Shown here: positions 4,713 to 6,512 of the stretch, one piece after another | Layout: each line of letters opens with the position of its first letter | Numbering within the stretch: the first letter of the stretch is position 1 | From: an uncultured Clostridia bacterium | Lineage (GTDB): Bacteria; Bacillota; Clostridia; Christensenellales; Maliibacteriaceae | NCBI GenBank assembly: GCA_934613185.1 | Contig: CAKTSO010000109.1 | Coordinates: 1-6,512 of the forward strand | DNA length: 6,512 bases | Direction: 5' to 3' | The notes under the pieces: generated by a model | What the model was told of the DNA's origin: nothing | Database searches by the model: none | What the model saw: only the letters and a program-made list of their open reading frames with translations | Made by a program: the position numbers and the translations under genes

Positions 4713-5996
4713 TTATTTGCGGTTGCGCGGACGAAGGAAGACAGGCGTATCGTCGTAATCGTCCTCGATGACGTCGCGCGCCGGAGCGGGCTGCTGCACG
4801 GGAGCGGCAGGCTGCTGCTGCACGGGCGTCGGACGCATCGGCTGCTGAATGGGTGTCTGCGGCATCGGCGTGCCGGGATAGAAGCCCTGCGGCGCGGAAT
4901 TTTCACTGACATTGAAGGGAAGCTTCATTCCCGCGGTCGAAGACATATTGCCGGCGGGAGAAGACACCGGGCGCGCCACAGCCTTTTTCTTGACCGGCGC
5001 GGCGACGGAAGACGCGGGCGCGGCTTCCTGTTCCGGCATGCGAGCGCCCTCGAAACCGGTCGCGATGATCGTCACGCGAACCTGATCTTCCAGCGACGGA
5101 TCGATGCCCGCGCCGAAGATGATGTTCGCCTCGGGATCGACCGCCTGCTGCACGAGCGTCGCGGCCTCGTTGATCTCGAGCATGCCGAGATCCTCGCCGC
5201 CGGTGATGTTCAAAAGAACGCCGGTCGCGCCGTCGATCGAAGTCTCGAGCAGCGGAGACTGGATCGCCTGTTTGGTGGCGTCCATCGTGCGGCTCTCGCC
5301 GGAACCGTAACCGATGCCCATATGCGCAATGCCGCGGTCCTTCATGATTGCGCGCACGTCTGCAAAGTCCAGATTGATCAGGCCGGGAACGACGATCAGA
5401 TCGGAAATGCCCTGGATGCTCTGATGCAGAATATCGTCCGCCATCTGGAACGCTTCGACCATCGTCGTGCCCTTGCCAACGACCTGAAGCAGTTTGTCGT
5501 TCGGGATCACGACGAGAGTATCAACTCGCGTCTTGAGCTCGATCATGCCGGCCTCGGCGTTGACCGCGCGCTGACGGCCTTCAAAGAGGAAGGGCTTGGT
5601 CACGACGCCGACGGTCAGAATCCCCATCTCCTTGGCGATCTCTGCGACGACGGGCGCAGCGCCCGTGCCGGTACCGCCGCCCATGCCGGCGGTGACAAAG
5701 ACCATATCGGCGCCCTTCAAATTATGCATGATCTCCTCGCGGCTTTCTTCCGCCGCGCGGCGGCCGACCTCGGGGTTCGCACCCGCGCCGAGGCCGCGCG
5801 TGATCTTCTCGCCGATCTGGATCTTCTGATTGGCTTTGGAAAGGTACAGGACATGGCGATCGGTGTTGACCGAGATAAACTCCACGCCCTTCAAACCGGA
5901 CTGGATCATTCGGTTCACGGCGTTGTTGCCCGCGCCGCCGACGCCGACGACCTTGATCTGCGCCGCCTGATCCATTCCAAAATCAAATTCCAACAT
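4713..5996 (-). CDS. ftsZ: Cell division GTPase FtsZ
   Basis: FtsZ is the tubulin-like GTPase that forms the Z ring at mid-cell. The 427-aa protein has the full set of motifs: IKVVGVGGAGNNAVNRM (14-30), the tubulin signature GGGTGTG (106-112), VTKPFLFEGRQR (132-143), and the T7 synergy loop NLDFADVR (208-215), whose D210 and D213 act on the GTP of the next subunit. A Pro/Gln-rich linker runs from about 320 to 408. The C-terminal peptide DDTPVFLRPRNRK (415-427) is the tail that binds FtsA or SepF-type anchors. The start is fixed by AGGAGG at 6010-6005, eight bases upstream. It lies 58 bp after the ftsA-like gene on the same strand, so the two are probably co-transcribed. A five-pair hairpin, AAGCG...CGCTT (6033-6019), sits just before the ribosome binding site. 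Confidence 0.99.
   Translation of the reverse strand: MLEFDFGMDQAAQIKVVGVGGAGNNAVNRMIQSGLKGVEFISVNTDRHVLYLSKANQKIQIGEKITRGLGAGANPEVGRRAAEESREEIMHNLKGADMVFVTAGMGGGTGTGAAPVVAEIAKEMGILTVGVVTKPFLFEGRQRAVNAEAGMIELKTRVDTLVVIPNDKLLQVVGKGTTMVEAFQMADDILHQSIQGISDLIVVPGLINLDFADVRAIMKDRGIAHMGIGYGSGESRTMDATKQAIQSPLLETSIDGATGVLLNITGGEDLGMLEINEAATLVQQAVDPEANIIFGAGIDPSLEDQVRVTIIATGFEGARMPEQEAAPASSVAAPVKKKAVARPVSSPAGNMSSTAGMKLPFNVSENSAPQGFYPGTPMPQTPIQQPMRPTPVQQQPAAPVQQPAPARDVIEDDYDDTPVFLRPRNRK
4776..4856 (-). repeat. Low-complexity Pro/Gln repeat in the ftsZ linker
   Basis: Codons 381-407 of ftsZ encode repeated P-x-QQ-P units (TPIQQP, TPVQQQP, APVQQP). At DNA level they are imperfect copies of GGCTGCTG and CACGGG on the plus strand. 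This is the intrinsically disordered linker of FtsZ, which varies in length and composition between species. Confidence 0.8.
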
Positions 5997-6054
5997 GTTG
6001 TATTCCTCCTGCCTGATGAAGCGATTTCCGCTTATTGTGGGGAAAAGGCTCGAT

Positions 6055-6512
6055 TCATTTTTTTCTTCCGAACAGCCCGCGCGATTTTTTCATGGACGCG
6101 TTCTGCATACATATATAATCAACGGCGCCGAGAACGCCGGCATAAACCGCGGAATTAATTCGCGGAGACTGCGGAGTGAGCACCTGCACGTTTCGCTCCA
6201 GAATTGCCGACGAAAACTGCCGAATGCCGTGCATCATTGAAAATCCCCCGCCGGTCAAATACACGGCCGAACGGTTCGCAAGGCGGAAGCCCGATTCTTC
6301 GATCACTGCGGCGATCCGCTCGAGCGTGTCACGCATGCGCGCTTCGATCACTTCCGACACGAGCGCTGTTTCGTATTTTCGAGCCTTGTCGGTGCGATCC
6401 ATAATGTGCATCAGCTGCATCTGCCCCGAATCGTTGTCCAGCCCGAAGACATAGCGCCGCTTGAGCGCGTCCGCCTCCGAATAGGAGATGTTCAAGCCCT
6501 TCATCATATCCG
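6055..6512 (-). CDS. ftsA: Probable FtsA, C-terminal part (cut by window edge)
   Basis: The last 151 residues of an actin-like ATPase are visible. FtsA anchors FtsZ filaments to the membrane. The segment has MMKGLNISYSEADALKRRY (6507-6451), resembling the region of FtsA and related proteins that follows the phosphate motifs. It also has AVYLTGGGFSMMHGIRQF (about 6267-6214), the second nucleotide-binding motif of the actin fold, and INSAVYAGVLGAV near the end. The C terminus, ASMKKSRGLFGRKK, is short and basic and could serve as a membrane-targeting tail, though it is less clearly amphipathic than in E. coli FtsA. The 58-bp spacing to ftsZ on the same strand supports the call. Other actin-like proteins, such as PilM or MreB relatives, are less likely in this position. 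The N terminus and the diagnostic 1C domain lie outside the window. Confidence 0.8.
   Translation of the reverse strand, partial: DMMKGLNISYSEADALKRRYVFGLDNDSGQMQLMHIMDRTDKARKYETALVSEVIEARMRDTLERIAAVIEESGFRLANRSAVYLTGGGFSMMHGIRQFSSAILERNVQVLTPQSPRINSAVYAGVLGAVDYICMQNASMKKSRGLFGRKK

Noticed and set aside
5322..6158. 278-codon open frame on the plus strand opposite ftsZ
   Set aside because: It is the antisense of the highly conserved FtsZ core, with His- and Asp-rich low-information sequence and no recognisable domain.

Overview
The window looks like core chromosome of a GC-rich member of the Bacillota, most likely an uncultured lineage of class Clostridia. The reasons are the dgt-dnaG gene order, the clostridial style of the Y-family polymerase, the ftsA-ftsZ pair, strong AGGAGG-type ribosome binding sites and sigma-A-like promoters. 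No species can be named from the sequence alone. No insertion sequence, phage structural gene, integrase, tRNA, rRNA or CRISPR array was seen.

Layout. Positions 1-650 (minus strand) hold the N-terminal part of DNA primase (dnaG), cut by the window edge. Positions 773-1792 (minus) hold a short Gram-positive dGTPase-like HD hydrolase. After a gap with a probable terminator, 1940-3199 (minus) holds a DinB-type translesion polymerase. A 191-bp regulatory region (3200-3390) separates dinB from a rightward three-gene operon: a Cro/CI-type (XRE) regulator (3391-3810), an ImmA/IrrE-type metallopeptidase overlapping it by 11 nt (3800-4339), and a 95-aa protein (4380-4667). A strong bidirectional hairpin terminator (4669-4694) ends this operon and also the converging ftsZ. 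Positions 4713-5996 (minus) hold ftsZ, and 6055-6512 (minus) the C-terminal part of a probable ftsA, cut by the right edge. No stretch over 300 bases lacks a gene.

Main interest. The XRE-ImmA pair is of the kind that controls ICEBs1 (ImmR/ImmA) and the Deinococcus damage response (DdrO/IrrE), where the peptidase cleaves the repressor after DNA damage. Here the pair lies between housekeeping genes, divergent from a translesion polymerase, with no mobile-element genes in view. The shared intergenic region holds two near-consensus promoters that face each other, TTGACA-N17-TATACT rightward and TTGACC-N17-TAGAAT leftward. A GGAAGTATA / TAAACTTCC inverted repeat covers the rightward -10 and the leftward start point. 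The sequence therefore suggests a chromosomal, LexA-independent switch in which a cleavable XRE repressor controls both itself and dinB. The 95-aa third gene may be an accessory factor of lesion bypass. The gene calls and promoter matches are read from the sequence; the regulatory circuit is inference.
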